64,000 nucleotides of DNA from the NCBI GenBank assembly GCA_964531735.1, contig CAZHGD010000009.1, positions 1 to 64,000 of the forward strand, in the 5' to 3' direction. The notes beneath the pieces are model-generated. The model was not told where the DNA came from and searched no databases. It was given only the letters and a program-made list of their open reading frames with translations. The translations under genes were made by a program, and so were the position numbers. The first letter of the stretch is position 1, and the number at the start of each line of letters is the position of its first letter. Shown here one piece after another: positions 33,901 to 43,300 of this stretch. Source of the DNA: CAZHGD01 sp964531735. Its GTDB lineage: Bacteria > Armatimonadota > UBA10988.

Positions 33901-33987
33901 GAGAAGCTCAACCAGGTGATCAACGAAGCGCCGCAGTCGGAGTGGGGCGCGCGCGCCAAGAAGGCGCTGGACGACATCACCCGCTGA
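30946..33987 (+). CDS. Large exported tetratricopeptide-repeat protein
   Basis: This 1013-residue protein has a signal peptide (WWLAGLILVCSASLAQ, cleavage near SLA|QTQ). From about residue 25 it consists almost entirely of TPR-like helical pairs, for example KALEAFRLFVVKYPDDQRAP and AAQAFQLCYKRYPDANVADS, of the YbgF/BamD-like sub-type. It is likely a periplasmic or surface scaffold for protein-protein contacts; no enzyme motif is seen. The ATG at 30946 with GGGAG 7 bases upstream is used. It follows the histidine kinase after one base, so both are probably made together. Its 3' end overlaps the convergent DUF123 gene by 11 bases. Confidence 0.85.
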   Translation: MSHRAARRWWLAGLILVCSASLAQTQDAAALYRTAEAAFADKAWDKALEAFRLFVVKYPDDQRAPRAMYRIGECHGAANRYESAAQAFQLCYKRYPDANVADSARFNEGFYFYRAQKWQQAAFAYQSYIKHGTNPGFKALAWYWRAEALYQLARPEDAAVAYQAFLALPAETLKSQAVAELVPYARFSIAACHYDAKEYVKAIAAVRVVLAKHAGVPVVADALWYGAQAFRQLKKLDDAVQWYQRLADEYKTSPYAPEALYAIFEIEQARGNKEAARKAMDRLGRDYPKTDGLAGNARFRVAAERLKAKDFATAQKLYREALTGATGEDEAAALLGLAEASFGLEQFDEAAGAYRKLLGKFSSDRNATHARLRLGEVLIRQGKFADAEKLYREALPALPAGPNAALARYNLALALLGQGKGAEAAPLFAEAAELDRAGEIGAGALLKLGGLYLEQKKPAEARTAWRDYLKRYGNKPEAAQALWGVGEASYRLEDWPAALEAYQSLVTKFADSALTERAYYRLVEVYRKLGQADKAEQVSEVLRRKYPTSKLSAAAQLSSGTEAFKARRYKVAVEAFEAFVKANPEHEEAPAALAYLAASLYLADDVPNHWQRAAEAYQQLAQKHPQVVPDCLFWAGSAYLEAGQPQPAVDALRGFLKAQPQSKLAARGQMLLGRALVAVDKPVEAAAVLQVAVEQAGNDLPLRTEARYELAWALLAAGKEEQGYAVFRQLVDDDPKGALTPDARFRLAGRAHQLKRYDDAVTAYRQWLSDYPEHALRPKVAYNLAFALEAKGEQAAASAAYAEAAKLLVNGDPELRQQAAYRTGLCLYRAGDHAGALKALDAFDAAHPDSKLRVEALHYRGQALAAQEKWADAAKVFRKLADDFKDHILAPSARFNLGVALQNQQKYDEARAVYGVLVQQAGLAPELVADAQVRLGEVLYAQKRHDEALEWFVRAEHGPVPAVRPAARYWAALCYQHKGETAKAREKLNQVINEAPQSEWGARAKKALDDITR

Positions 33988-34417
33988 TGGCCGCGGGCGC
34001 GGCTTCGTCCCACGCCTGGCGGGTGGGGCCCAGGTAGACCAGGTGCGCCGCGCAGCGGCAGTCAGACGACCCGAAGCCACGCACGGGCACGCGCACGCCC
34101 GCGCTGCCGGCCAGCTCCTGGTGACGGCGGCACTCCTGCTGCGGGTCGGCCGCCACCCAGGGCCAAGCCCGCCAGGCCGCGACGCCGGTGTGGGAGGTGA
34201 GGTAGTCGATGTGCCAGCGCAGCGGCTTCTCCAGGGCCGCATGGCGGCGCAAGCGGTGCCCCAACGCGCGCTTCATCGAGCCCGTGTAGACGTACCAGCC
34301 GGCCGCGAAGTGCTGTGGCCCCAGTGCGCCGACGGTGACTGCCAGCGGCTGTGGCACGGCCAGCAACAGTTGGTAGATGCCACTGTCGAACGGCAGGTCG
34401 GCGAGCGGGTCGCGCAT
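33977..34417 (-). CDS. DUF123 / GIY-YIG-like nuclease-family protein
   Basis: This small cytoplasmic protein of 146 residues opens with DSGIYQLLLAVPQPLAVTVG and GWYVYTGSMKRALGHRLRRH, the GIY...YTGS pattern of DUF123 (Uri-type) proteins. The late conserved motif SSDCRCAAHLVYLG and RWHIDYLTSH are typical. Some relatives are fused to endonuclease III, hinting at a DNA-repair role, but the activity of the stand-alone form is not established. Its ATG overlaps the LysE-family stop (ATGA), so translation is coupled. Confidence 0.85.
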   Translation of the reverse strand: MRDPLADLPFDSGIYQLLLAVPQPLAVTVGALGPQHFAAGWYVYTGSMKRALGHRLRRHAALEKPLRWHIDYLTSHTGVAAWRAWPWVAADPQQECRRHQELAGSAGVRVPVRGFGSSDCRCAAHLVYLGPTRQAWDEAAPAAISG

Positions 34418-35085
34418 CAGGCCGTCTGCGCGGCTGGTGGCCACAGGCTGTAGCGCACGAAGCGCAGGCCGAACGCCAGCAGGCAGGCGGCGCAGCCGCC
34501 GATCAGCGCGCGGTAGACGCCGTCGCTGAGCAGCCGGCCGCCACCGGCCAGCAGTGCGGCGACCAGCGAGTACCAGACCAGGTCGCTGAGGATGTGGCCG
34601 CTGTAGAACGCGGCCAGCCCGACGGTGCCCCGCTGCGACAGCGCCTGGGTCAGCAGGCCCAGCCCGATGGTGGCCCACCAGACCCAGAAGTACGGGTTGG
34701 CGGCCGAGAGGACGATACCGGCCAGCACCGGATGGTGCCGTCCGCCCTCGGCGCGGACGGTGTGCAGCGACAGCGCCGGTAGACCGCGCAGCATGTCGGC
34801 GGCCATCAGCAGCAACATGACGCCGCCGATGGCGCCGATGGCCCGCGCGAGCGGCGCATCGGGCCGTGAGAGCAACCGGTGCAGGCCGGCCACCAGCGCG
34901 AGCACCAACGCGAACTCGATCACGGCGTGCCCCAGCACAATGGCCGGACCGGCCCAGAAGCCGCAAGTCACCACCAGCGCGAGCGTGGCGACCAGCACCG
35001 GTCCAGGCATGATCGCGCCGCTGAACCCAGTGATGAAGGCCTGAGCGAACAGCCCGGCGGCGCCGCCGGCAGAACGACCGGACAT
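34417..35085 (-). CDS. LysE/RhtB-family amino acid exporter
   Basis: This 222-residue inner-membrane protein has about six hydrophobic helices. The LysE-type N-terminal motif FITGFSGAIMPGPVLVATLALV is clear, and the mid-protein ANPYFWVWWATIG with Asn-Pro is the family's second signature. Members export amino acids or analogues; the substrate cannot be predicted. GAGG lies 10 bases before the ATG. It is the promoter-proximal gene of a two-gene unit with the DUF123 gene; 79 bases separate it from the stop of the beta-helix gene, with no clear promoter seen in that gap. Confidence 0.85.
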   Translation of the reverse strand: MSGRSAGGAAGLFAQAFITGFSGAIMPGPVLVATLALVVTCGFWAGPAIVLGHAVIEFALVLALVAGLHRLLSRPDAPLARAIGAIGGVMLLLMAADMLRGLPALSLHTVRAEGGRHHPVLAGIVLSAANPYFWVWWATIGLGLLTQALSQRGTVGLAAFYSGHILSDLVWYSLVAALLAGGGRLLSDGVYRALIGGCAACLLAFGLRFVRYSLWPPAAQTA

Positions 35086-35164
35086 GGACGGTACACCTCG
35101 ACGGCATTGTGGTGGGGCGGTGCCGAGGCGTCAAGCGCACCACCGGCATGCGCCGGCCAGCGGG

Positions 35165-38008
35165 TCAGCGCTCCGCCGGCACGCCACCGCAGTCGGCGAA
35201 CGTGTTGCCCGCGCGCAGCGCCGCCAGCCACAGACCGGTCGCGCCCTCGCCGACGGCTGCCGAACAGGCGAGGAACTGGTTGTCGCGATAGTGGTTGGCC
35301 GGCGCCCGGCCCTGCCGGTCGGGCATCAGCCAGAGGGCGGTCGAGCCGGCCTCGTTGAACCCGATCACCCGGTTGCCGACCAGTTGGTACCGGCCGGCGA
35401 CGCGGATCGCCTCCTTGACCCCGCTGGCCTCGCCGCGGCTGATCAGGTTGTGGGCGAACCAACTGGCCGAGCTGCCGGCGTTGTCCAGGACCACCGGGCG
35501 CTGACAACCGGTGATGGTGTTGTCGTGCAGGTTCCAGTTGGCGGGCCCCGGCGGCGCCACCTCGAAAGTCTCGCCAGCGGTGATCTCGCGTGGCTCGCGC
35601 AGCTTGAAGCGGAGCGTGGCCGGGTCGTAGGCCTCGATGGTCGAGGTCGCGGTCACCTTGCCGCCGCTGGTCCACAGCACCTGCCAGCCCTGGTACTGGT
35701 GCGTGTAGCGCCATTCGAGCGGCAGTGACGCTTCGTGGAAGGTGGTGCGGTCGACCACCTGGGTCACGCGCGACGAGCAGCGTCCGGTGACCAGGCCGGT
35801 GCCGCAGTTGCGGATCAGGTTGTCGTGTACATTCAGGTGCAGGGCCGGATCACGCAGGACGATGCCGGTGACGCGTGGGTCAGCCGGACCGCGCACGTAG
35901 ACCTGGTTGTCGGCCACGGTGACCTCGGAGGCATCGACACTGATGCCCACCCGGTTGGCCGCGTTGGCGCCGGCGTAGGTGAGGTCGATGATGTTGCCGC
36001 AGATCACGGCGCTGCGCGAGGGGTAGGAGCCCCACTCCAGCGGCGCGTCCGGCCGGAACCAGGGCAGTGTGGGCCGCACGGTGTGGCTCGACACGGTGAT
36101 GGCCGGCCCGTTGAAGTTGACGAACAGGTTGCCGGCGATGACCACCTGCGACGAGCCGTGGTTGACGGCGATGCCGCCGCTGCGGCCGATGCCCTCGAAG
36201 ACGTTGTCACAGATGAACGCCTGCCCGCAGCCGAGTTCGTTCAGGTCCTCGAAGCGGTGGCTCATGTCGCCGACGGTGATGGCGCCGGTGTTGCGGAAGT
36301 AGCTGCCTTGCACGCGCAGGAACCGGGCCGGCATCTCGGCGGCGTGCCAGCCGGCGCCGTCGACCCGGCAGAACAGGATGCTGGTGTTCTCGCCACGGTC
36401 GTTGTTGTTGAAGGCGTTGGCGGCGCAGTCGGTCACCGAGCACCGCAGGTAGGTCAGCGACTTCTGGTGCTGCGCCGGCTCCACCTGGCCGGCGCGGGCC
36501 GGTCCCTGCGCGTAGAAGCACTCGTTGGCCATGCGGCTGGCGTGGACGTTCTCGATCAGCACGCGCTCGGTGCCGGACATGCCGACCGCGTTACAGCCTT
36601 TCAGGGAGTTGGGCCAGAACCCGTAGCCGCTGCTGGTGGTGAAGGCCAGCGGCGCCTCGGCCAGGCCGGTGTGGCCGACCATGGTGAAGTTGCGGATGGT
36701 CACCTCGGTGCCGCGTGACAGCGCGAAGCAGGAGCCGTTGCCGTCGCTGATGTCCAGCACGGTGGTGGCGGCATTGGCGCCCTCGAGCCGAATCGCGGTC
36801 GCATTGGTGACCGACAGGCCACCAGGAATGCGGTAGTGGCCGGCCGGGAAGTACACGTGGCACCGGCGCTTGAGAGCCAGGTTGATGGCCTGCTGCACGG
36901 CGGCGCGGTCGGTGTGCCGGACGACGGCGCCGGTGGCCGAGCGGTTGGCGGCATCGCGCAAGGTGAGCACCTTGCCCTCAATCCGCTCGATGGTGCTGAT
37001 CAGTTGGTCGCGCGCCGAGAACGTGACCATCTGGCCGCGCTGCCAGGGCTGGCGCTGGAAGCGGATCTCAATCCCGCTGTCCAGCTTCTGCCAGTCGTAG
37101 GTGGCCGGCACCCTGGCGGCGACCCACGGCTTGGCCAGGTCGAGCTTCCAGCGGAAGGTGACCGGGTCGGTGCCGTCGACTTCGACGATGCCGGTCAGCC
37201 AACTGCCACTGCTGCCGTCGTAGCCGCGGATCTCCACGGCGTCACCCAACGGCTTGGTGGTGGCATAGGGCTCGCCCGGCCCACTGAGTAGCGGCCGCAG
37301 GTACCGGATGTTGCACCGGGCGACGGAGATCTGCTGGCCGACCTGCAGGTCGCCGACGTCAGCAACGGTGATCTGGTTCTGCCCGGCGGTGGTGGTGGCC
37401 GTGGTCTCGAACTGCGAGCCCGAGGCCCCCAAGTCGCGGACATTCAGCCACCCGTTCACCTCGGCCGGCTGTGGCGGCAGCTCCCAGCGCACGTGGTCGA
37501 TTGTGTAGATCACGTCCTTGGCCGGCGAACTGAGGTAGAGCGCCAAGTTGGCGACGCGCCGCAGATCCCAGCCGAAGTCCTGGAGGCAGAGCGTGACGCC
37601 CTTGTTCCAGCCGGGGTGGAGCTGACCGAGCGAGACCGTCTTGGCGTCCTTGCGGTCCAGCAGGCAGAGCTGCGCGCCGAACTCGACCGGTTCGGGCGTC
37701 TCCAGGAAGATGTCCATGACCAGCAGTTGCCGGGCCGACCAGTTCGGCTCGGCCTTCGGGTACCACCACAGCGCCGGCCAACTCGGCTTGTCCGAGCCCT
37801 TGGCCAGCACGCGTAGCGCGTAGCGGCCGGCGGTGGTGTGCTCGGTGACGCGCGTCCCCGAGACGTTCGTGCGCAACTCGAACGGGTTGTCGGCGTCGGT
37901 CTCGAACGAGGCCACCAGGCCCGTGGCCGGCGCCGGCGGGCTGTCCTGAGCGACGGCCACACCCGCGAGCGACGCGGCCACCAGAGTCACCAGCAGGCAA
38001 TGCTTCAT
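35165..38008 (-). CDS. Secreted pectate-lyase-superfamily right-handed beta-helix protein with N-terminal CBM-like domain
   Basis: This 947-residue protein has a signal peptide ending near AVA|QDS. Residues about 25-190 form a beta-sandwich that looks carbohydrate-binding (GLVASFETDADNPFELR, SFE..-type start). Then comes a Pectate_lyase_3-like entry motif (WLNVRDLGASGSQFETTA) and AVQQAINLALKRRCHVYFPAGHY, which is typical for pectate lyase, rhamnogalacturonase or epimerase-type beta-helices. Helix turns continue to about residue 900. Catalytic residues cannot be assigned by eye. The ATG at 38008 has GGAG 10 bases upstream and gives a clean signal peptide. It lies 28 bases downstream of the GH123-like gene and is probably cotranscribed. 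Confidence 0.8.
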   Translation of the reverse strand: MKHCLLVTLVAASLAGVAVAQDSPPAPATGLVASFETDADNPFELRTNVSGTRVTEHTTAGRYALRVLAKGSDKPSWPALWWYPKAEPNWSARQLLVMDIFLETPEPVEFGAQLCLLDRKDAKTVSLGQLHPGWNKGVTLCLQDFGWDLRRVANLALYLSSPAKDVIYTIDHVRWELPPQPAEVNGWLNVRDLGASGSQFETTATTTAGQNQITVADVGDLQVGQQISVARCNIRYLRPLLSGPGEPYATTKPLGDAVEIRGYDGSSGSWLTGIVEVDGTDPVTFRWKLDLAKPWVAARVPATYDWQKLDSGIEIRFQRQPWQRGQMVTFSARDQLISTIERIEGKVLTLRDAANRSATGAVVRHTDRAAVQQAINLALKRRCHVYFPAGHYRIPGGLSVTNATAIRLEGANAATTVLDISDGNGSCFALSRGTEVTIRNFTMVGHTGLAEAPLAFTTSSGYGFWPNSLKGCNAVGMSGTERVLIENVHASRMANECFYAQGPARAGQVEPAQHQKSLTYLRCSVTDCAANAFNNNDRGENTSILFCRVDGAGWHAAEMPARFLRVQGSYFRNTGAITVGDMSHRFEDLNELGCGQAFICDNVFEGIGRSGGIAVNHGSSQVVIAGNLFVNFNGPAITVSSHTVRPTLPWFRPDAPLEWGSYPSRSAVICGNIIDLTYAGANAANRVGISVDASEVTVADNQVYVRGPADPRVTGIVLRDPALHLNVHDNLIRNCGTGLVTGRCSSRVTQVVDRTTFHEASLPLEWRYTHQYQGWQVLWTSGGKVTATSTIEAYDPATLRFKLREPREITAGETFEVAPPGPANWNLHDNTITGCQRPVVLDNAGSSASWFAHNLISRGEASGVKEAIRVAGRYQLVGNRVIGFNEAGSTALWLMPDRQGRAPANHYRDNQFLACSAAVGEGATGLWLAALRAGNTFADCGGVPAER

Positions 38009-38036
38009 GGGTGCGGTGCTCCCAACGCGACGGACG

Positions 38037-40226
38037 TCACTGCGGCAAAGCCGCTTGCAGGCGCTCAATGGCGTCGGCGACCTGGGCGCGCACGGCGTAC
38101 GGGTCGGCCGTCTCGCCCTGCGCCAGGCGCTGCAGGCCGACGTGGTAGACGATCACGCCGGTCTGGTCGGCCACCGAGGAGAGCGTGAACTGACACTGTC
38201 CGTTCTTGACGGTGACTTCCTCGGTGGGCACCAGCACCGCGCCTTTCAGCCCGCCGCCGGGACTGGCGTACGGCTGGCCGTTGACGCGGAAGCGCGAGTA
38301 CGGCTGCCCACGGTAGCTCGGGTCGTCGTAGACGTCCAGCACCAGGCGGTAGCGACCGTCGGGCTGGGTGGTCTTCAGGCGGATGGGCAGGTCCACCGCC
38401 TTGCCGCCGTGTCCGTGCAGCCAGCCTTCCTCCAGCCCGAAGCTCCAGCCCTCGGTGGGCTGGAACTGCAGGTCACGGATGCCGTGGTTCTCGCTGACGC
38501 CGGACATGATCTCGCTCATGCTGGCGGCCAGCTTCAGCGCCGCGCGGCCAGCGGCGGCCGCCGGCAACTGCCGCTGCTCGGCCCGCTGCGTCAGCTCCTG
38601 CAGCATGGCCAGATAGTCGTAGTCCTCGGCGCCCTCGCGGAGCATCTCCCAACGGATGGTGGGCACGATGGTGTCGAGGATCGGCGCCTCAGGGCTGTAC
38701 TTGCGCCGCGGCGGGTAGAAGAAGTAGCCGTCGCCCTGGCGGTAGCGGTAGGTGTACTCGGGCAGCCTGAAGCTGGGCCGGTCCCACGGCGTGACCTCGC
38801 GGCCCCACCAAGTGGACAGGTAGTAGAGGTAGCCGTGGCAGCCGCGCCGCCAGGTATCCCACATGATCGCGCGGTTCGTCTCGGCGCTCATGCCGATCAG
38901 GCAGGTGCTGCTGACATCGTAGAGCCAGTAGTCGGCGCCCTTGCGCCGCTGCTCGTCGGCCACCTGCTGCCGGTACTGCGTGCAGTACGGGATCCAGACC
39001 GAGATGAGCGACTGGCCCTGGTCATCGACCAGTTCGGCCAGTCGCGGCCGGCTGGCCGGGTCGTAGGTCAGCGCCGTACGCAGCCGCGGGTCGGCCTGAC
39101 GGACGAGTTGGCAGATGGTCTTGATGGCCGGCGTATCGCTGTCGGACGGCTCATCGGTGACGTAGTAGACCGCGCGGTCGAGCCAGCCGCGCTCGGCCAG
39201 GTGTGCCGCAACACCACGGAAAGTCGCCACAACGAGCTGGTCGTAGACGGGGTCGACCGAGCCATCGGCGCGCCGGCGCTCGACGGCGGTGCCCTGGCTG
39301 TCCTGGAACCGGAGCACCACCTCCTTATTGCGGCGGATCCAGAGGTACGGCGCGAAGTTGAACGCGCTGAAGGCGCCGCGCTCGTCGAAGTAGTGTCGTG
39401 CTTCGCGGTCGAAGGCGGTGAAGTCGAGCGTCACGGCGCCGGTCGGCCGGCCGTCGGCCCCTTTGACGAACTGCCACTGGATGGCGGCCCCTGGCAGCGG
39501 ATTGAAGGCCATGGTGCCGGGCGCATAGAGGAACGGTGACAGGCGGGCGCGGATGTACTCCTCGAAGTAGCCGCGGATGATGCGCTCCTTGTCGGCCGGT
39601 GTGCGGCAACCGTGGGCCTTGTAGATGTTGCCGTCGGAGAAGCCGATCAGGCTGCGCAGCAGCGGCGTCCGCGGCAGCGCGAAGCGCCGCACGAGGAGCG
39701 ACACGGCCAGCGTCTTGACCGTGGTGCCGGACAGGCTGACGCGCACCTGACCGGTGTAGGTGCCGGGCCGGGCGCTCTCGGGCACGTGGACGGCCAGCCA
39801 GAACACGAGGTTGCGGTCGGCGGTGAGCGCGCAGCGTTCGCCCGGCTGGATCGGCATCAGTGGGTCGGCGCGCCAGTCGGGCTTCAGCGACGGTCGATCC
39901 ACCTCATACGGCGCGTTGATGTCGACCCACTCGACTCGGTACCAGCGCGCGAGTGACGCCGGCAGGACCGCGTCCTGCGGCCCGCGCAGGTCGGTCAGCT
40001 CGACACTGACGTCGCCGAGCGCCTGGCCGCCGCGCACCACCACCTGGGCGGCCTCCCACTCGTTGCGGGCGCACTGCAGGCTGAGGGCCGCGGGCGACCA
40101 AGTGGGCGCGACCGCCTGTTGCGGGCCGACCTTGGCGGTGGCCGAGACCGCGTAGACCTCTGCGGCCGGCGCGGCGCCAGCCGCTGCGACGACCGCCAAC
40201 CAGACCATCCACGCCGTGGTGCCCAT
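38037..40226 (-). CDS. DUF4091/GH123-like secreted glycoside hydrolase
   Basis: This 729-residue protein has a signal peptide (MGTTAWMVWLAVVAAAG). The first about 160 residues form a beta domain common in DUF4091 proteins (CARNEWEAAQVVVRGG), followed by a (beta/alpha)8 barrel with RSLIGFSDGN and YYVTDEPSDSDTPAIK. The adjacent D358-E359 match the Asp-Glu pair that GH123 N-acetyl-beta-galactosaminidases use in substrate-assisted catalysis. The barrel ends with WEMLREGAEDYDYLAML, a DUF4091 hallmark. A C-terminal beta domain follows (about 590-700). Substrate: an N-acetylhexosamine glycan is plausible but not shown. SD GGGAGGT lies 7 bases before the ATG at 40226. The signalling gene upstream ends 77 bases away. 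Confidence 0.82.
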   Translation of the reverse strand: MGTTAWMVWLAVVAAAGAAPAAEVYAVSATAKVGPQQAVAPTWSPAALSLQCARNEWEAAQVVVRGGQALGDVSVELTDLRGPQDAVLPASLARWYRVEWVDINAPYEVDRPSLKPDWRADPLMPIQPGERCALTADRNLVFWLAVHVPESARPGTYTGQVRVSLSGTTVKTLAVSLLVRRFALPRTPLLRSLIGFSDGNIYKAHGCRTPADKERIIRGYFEEYIRARLSPFLYAPGTMAFNPLPGAAIQWQFVKGADGRPTGAVTLDFTAFDREARHYFDERGAFSAFNFAPYLWIRRNKEVVLRFQDSQGTAVERRRADGSVDPVYDQLVVATFRGVAAHLAERGWLDRAVYYVTDEPSDSDTPAIKTICQLVRQADPRLRTALTYDPASRPRLAELVDDQGQSLISVWIPYCTQYRQQVADEQRRKGADYWLYDVSSTCLIGMSAETNRAIMWDTWRRGCHGYLYYLSTWWGREVTPWDRPSFRLPEYTYRYRQGDGYFFYPPRRKYSPEAPILDTIVPTIRWEMLREGAEDYDYLAMLQELTQRAEQRQLPAAAAGRAALKLAASMSEIMSGVSENHGIRDLQFQPTEGWSFGLEEGWLHGHGGKAVDLPIRLKTTQPDGRYRLVLDVYDDPSYRGQPYSRFRVNGQPYASPGGGLKGAVLVPTEEVTVKNGQCQFTLSSVADQTGVIVYHVGLQRLAQGETADPYAVRAQVADAIERLQAALPQ

Positions 40227-40303
40227 GGCTGCCACCTCCCTGGCTGCTGTCCAACCGCGATGGTTCGGCAGGTCAGCCGCTGGACCTGCCTGGTGGCGCG
40301 AGC

Positions 40304-43300
40304 CTACTCCGCTGCGGCTGAGGCCGGGCCACCGGGCGGCGAGTCGAGAGCCTGGCGCACCTTTTGCGCCAGGACCTGCGGTGTGAACGGCTTCTGGAGG
40401 AACTGGACGCCGGGGTCGAGGATGCCGCGGCGGCTGATGACGTCGTCATCGTGGCCTGACATGAACAGGACCCGCATCGCCGGGCGCTGCGTGGCGATGC
40501 GTTGGTGCAGCTCCTTGCCGGTCATGCCCGGCATGACCACGTCGGTGAGCAGCAGATCGACCGGCCGCGCGAGGTCGGCGAGCAGCGCCAGGCAGTTCTC
40601 GCCACCGGCGGCGGTGGTGACGCGGTAGCCGCAACCGGTCAGCACGCGCTCGGCCAGTTGCAGAATGCCGGGGTCGTCGTCCACCACCACGATGGCCTCA
40701 CCGGTGGCGGCCTCAGCCAAGTTGACCGTGGGCTCGGCCGGACCGGTGTCCTTGGCCGGTGCCACCTGGGGCAGTCGGCAGTGGAAGACCGTGCCGCGAC
40801 CGACTGCGGAATCGACGGTCACCGTGCCACCGTGCTGCTCGATGATACCGTGGACGGTGGCCAAGCCCAGGCCCGTGCCCTTGCCCAGGTCTTTGGTGGT
40901 GAAGAACGGCTCGAACAGGTGCTCGCGGATCTCGGGCGCGATGCCGATGCCGGTGTCGGCCACGACGATCTCCGTCCAGGCGTCGGCGGCAGCCGAGCCG
41001 ACCGGAGCGCCATGGACCTCGATCCGGAGGGTGCCGCCGTCAGGCATCGCGTCCTGGGCGTTCACGGCGAGGTTCATCAGGACCTGCTCCAACTGGCCGG
41101 CATCGGCCATCACCGTGGCCGGTTCGTCACCCAGGACGACGTCGATGGCGATATCCTCGCGGAGGGTGCGGCGGAGCAGCTTCTGGAAGTTGCGCACCAC
41201 CTGGCGCAGGTCGAGGCGGCAGAGCTCCAGGATCTGCTTGCGGCCGAAGGCCAACAACTGCCGGGTCAGGTCGCCGGCGCGGTTGGCCGCCCGCAGGATC
41301 TGCTCCAGGTCGGTGTGGCGTGGGTCTTCGGGGGTGACTTCGTTGACCAACAACTCAGTGTAGCCCAGGATCGGCACCAGCAGGTTGTTCAGGTCATGCG
41401 CGACGCCGGCGGCGAGGCGACCCACCGACTCCATCTTGTGCGCCTGCAGCAACTGCGAGTGCAGTCGCTCGCGCTCGCGCTCGGCTTGCTTGCGCTCGGT
41501 GATGTCCGTGAAGATGCACGCGAACTGCCCCGGCGCGGGCCGGAAGGCCGTGACCTCGAAGCACTTGCCGAGGCCCTCAGCCGCGCTATCGAAGAAGGCC
41601 GGCTCGCCGGTCAAGGCCACGCGGCCGTAGATGCCGATCCAGTGCTCCTCGACGCCGGGCAGGGCTTCGCGCACGGTCCGCCCGACGACCTCCTCGGCCG
41701 CCAGGCCGGTGATCCGCTCGAACGCGGGGTTCACCGCCAGGAAGCGGTAGTCGATCGGCGTGCCTGACCCATCGCAGATGACTTCGTGCAGCGCGAAGCC
41801 CTCCAGCATCTCGCGGAAGAGCGTTTGGTAGTCCTGCTCGATCCGCCGGTGCTCGGTGATGTCGCGGCTGATGGACAAGACCGAGCGGACCTGGCCTTGG
41901 GCGTCGCGCTCCGGCACGAGGCGCCAGTCGAGCGTCACCTGGCCGCCCTTCGCCGAGTAGGTGAACTCGGTCTCGAGCGGTGTGCCGGTGTCGAACGCTC
42001 TGCGGATGGTCGCTTCCAGGAACTCGCAGAGGTGGCCAGGGAAGCCCAGTTCGCGGTGCGTGCGACCGAGGTACTGGCTGGCCGCCAAGCCGGTCAGGTC
42101 CTGCACGTTGCCGGACACGAACAAGTGCCGGCCGTGGCGGTCGAACCGGCAGACGGTGTCGGGCAGTCCGCCGACCAGCGCGCGGTACGACTCCTCGCTC
42201 TCGCGGAGGGCGGCCTCGGCCTGGCGCCGCGCGGTCAGGTCGTTGCCGATACACAGGATCTCGGTCAGGTCGCCGGCGTCGTCATACAGCGCCTTGTTGG
42301 TCCAGGCCATCCAGACCCGCTCGCCGTTGCGGCGGACGTTCTCGTTCTCGTGCGTGGAGTACGCCGTCGGGCAGCGCGCCACGTTGGCCACCAGGTTGCT
42401 CAGGTCGTCGCCGCGGCTCGTCGTCACCGGAATGATGGTGCCGGTCACGTTGCGGCCCACGATGTCGTCCGCGGCGTAGCCGAAGAACGCCTGCGCGTAC
42501 TCGTTGAAGTAGGTCACCGTACCGTCGGGCGTCATGCGCATGATGGCGCTGTTGGCGTTCTCGACCAGCTCGCGGTACTTGCCCTCGCTCTCGCGCAAGG
42601 CGGCGGCGGCGTCGCGCTCGCTGGCGTGGAGGCGGGTGGCCTGGATGATGCTGGAGCAGGCTGAGAGGAACGGTGACAGCTCCTCGACCATCTCCGGCGA
42701 GTACCCGCCGGGTCGGTTGGCCACGCAGGCCACGCCGACCAGCCGGTCGCCGTAGAACAGCGGCAGGCACATGACCGCCTGCAGCGTTGGGTGACCGGGC
42801 GGCAGTTCGCCGGCGCGCGGATCGGTCAGCGCCTCGTTCGCGATCAGTGGCTCGCCGAGCACCATGGGCAGACCGGCCGTCCAGCCCCGGTCGCGGAACT
42901 CGAGTTGCCGCGCGACGAGCTGTTCGTAGAGCGCCGCCGTGGCCGGGCTCCAGGCGATGTTCGACAGTGCCAGGTTGATCTGGTAGGCGGCCTCGTCGTC
43001 GCCGTAGAGCACCTCATCGAGGAAGCCGAACTCGCTGTCGGTCAGACGGACCAGGGAGTCCAGCAGGGCGTCGAACGTCGCCCGCGGATCGCCGAGGGCG
43101 ATGTAGGTCGACTGCGCCTCACGGACGGAGTCGAGTAGCGCCGTGGCGCGCTGGAGGCGGTGCTCGGTGTGGCGACGCTCGGTGATGTCCTTGAGCGTGC
43201 CGACGACGTACTCCGGCTCGCCGGCCGCGTCGCGCGTCAGTTGGTAGCTGCCGTGGATCCACCGGCACTCACCCGTGGCGCTCAGCATCCGGAACTCGCG

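Noticed and set aside
40502..41767. Plus-strand 421-residue frame opposite the hybrid kinase
   Set aside because: Antisense shadow; the minus strand shows HisKA, HATPase and receiver motifs throughout.
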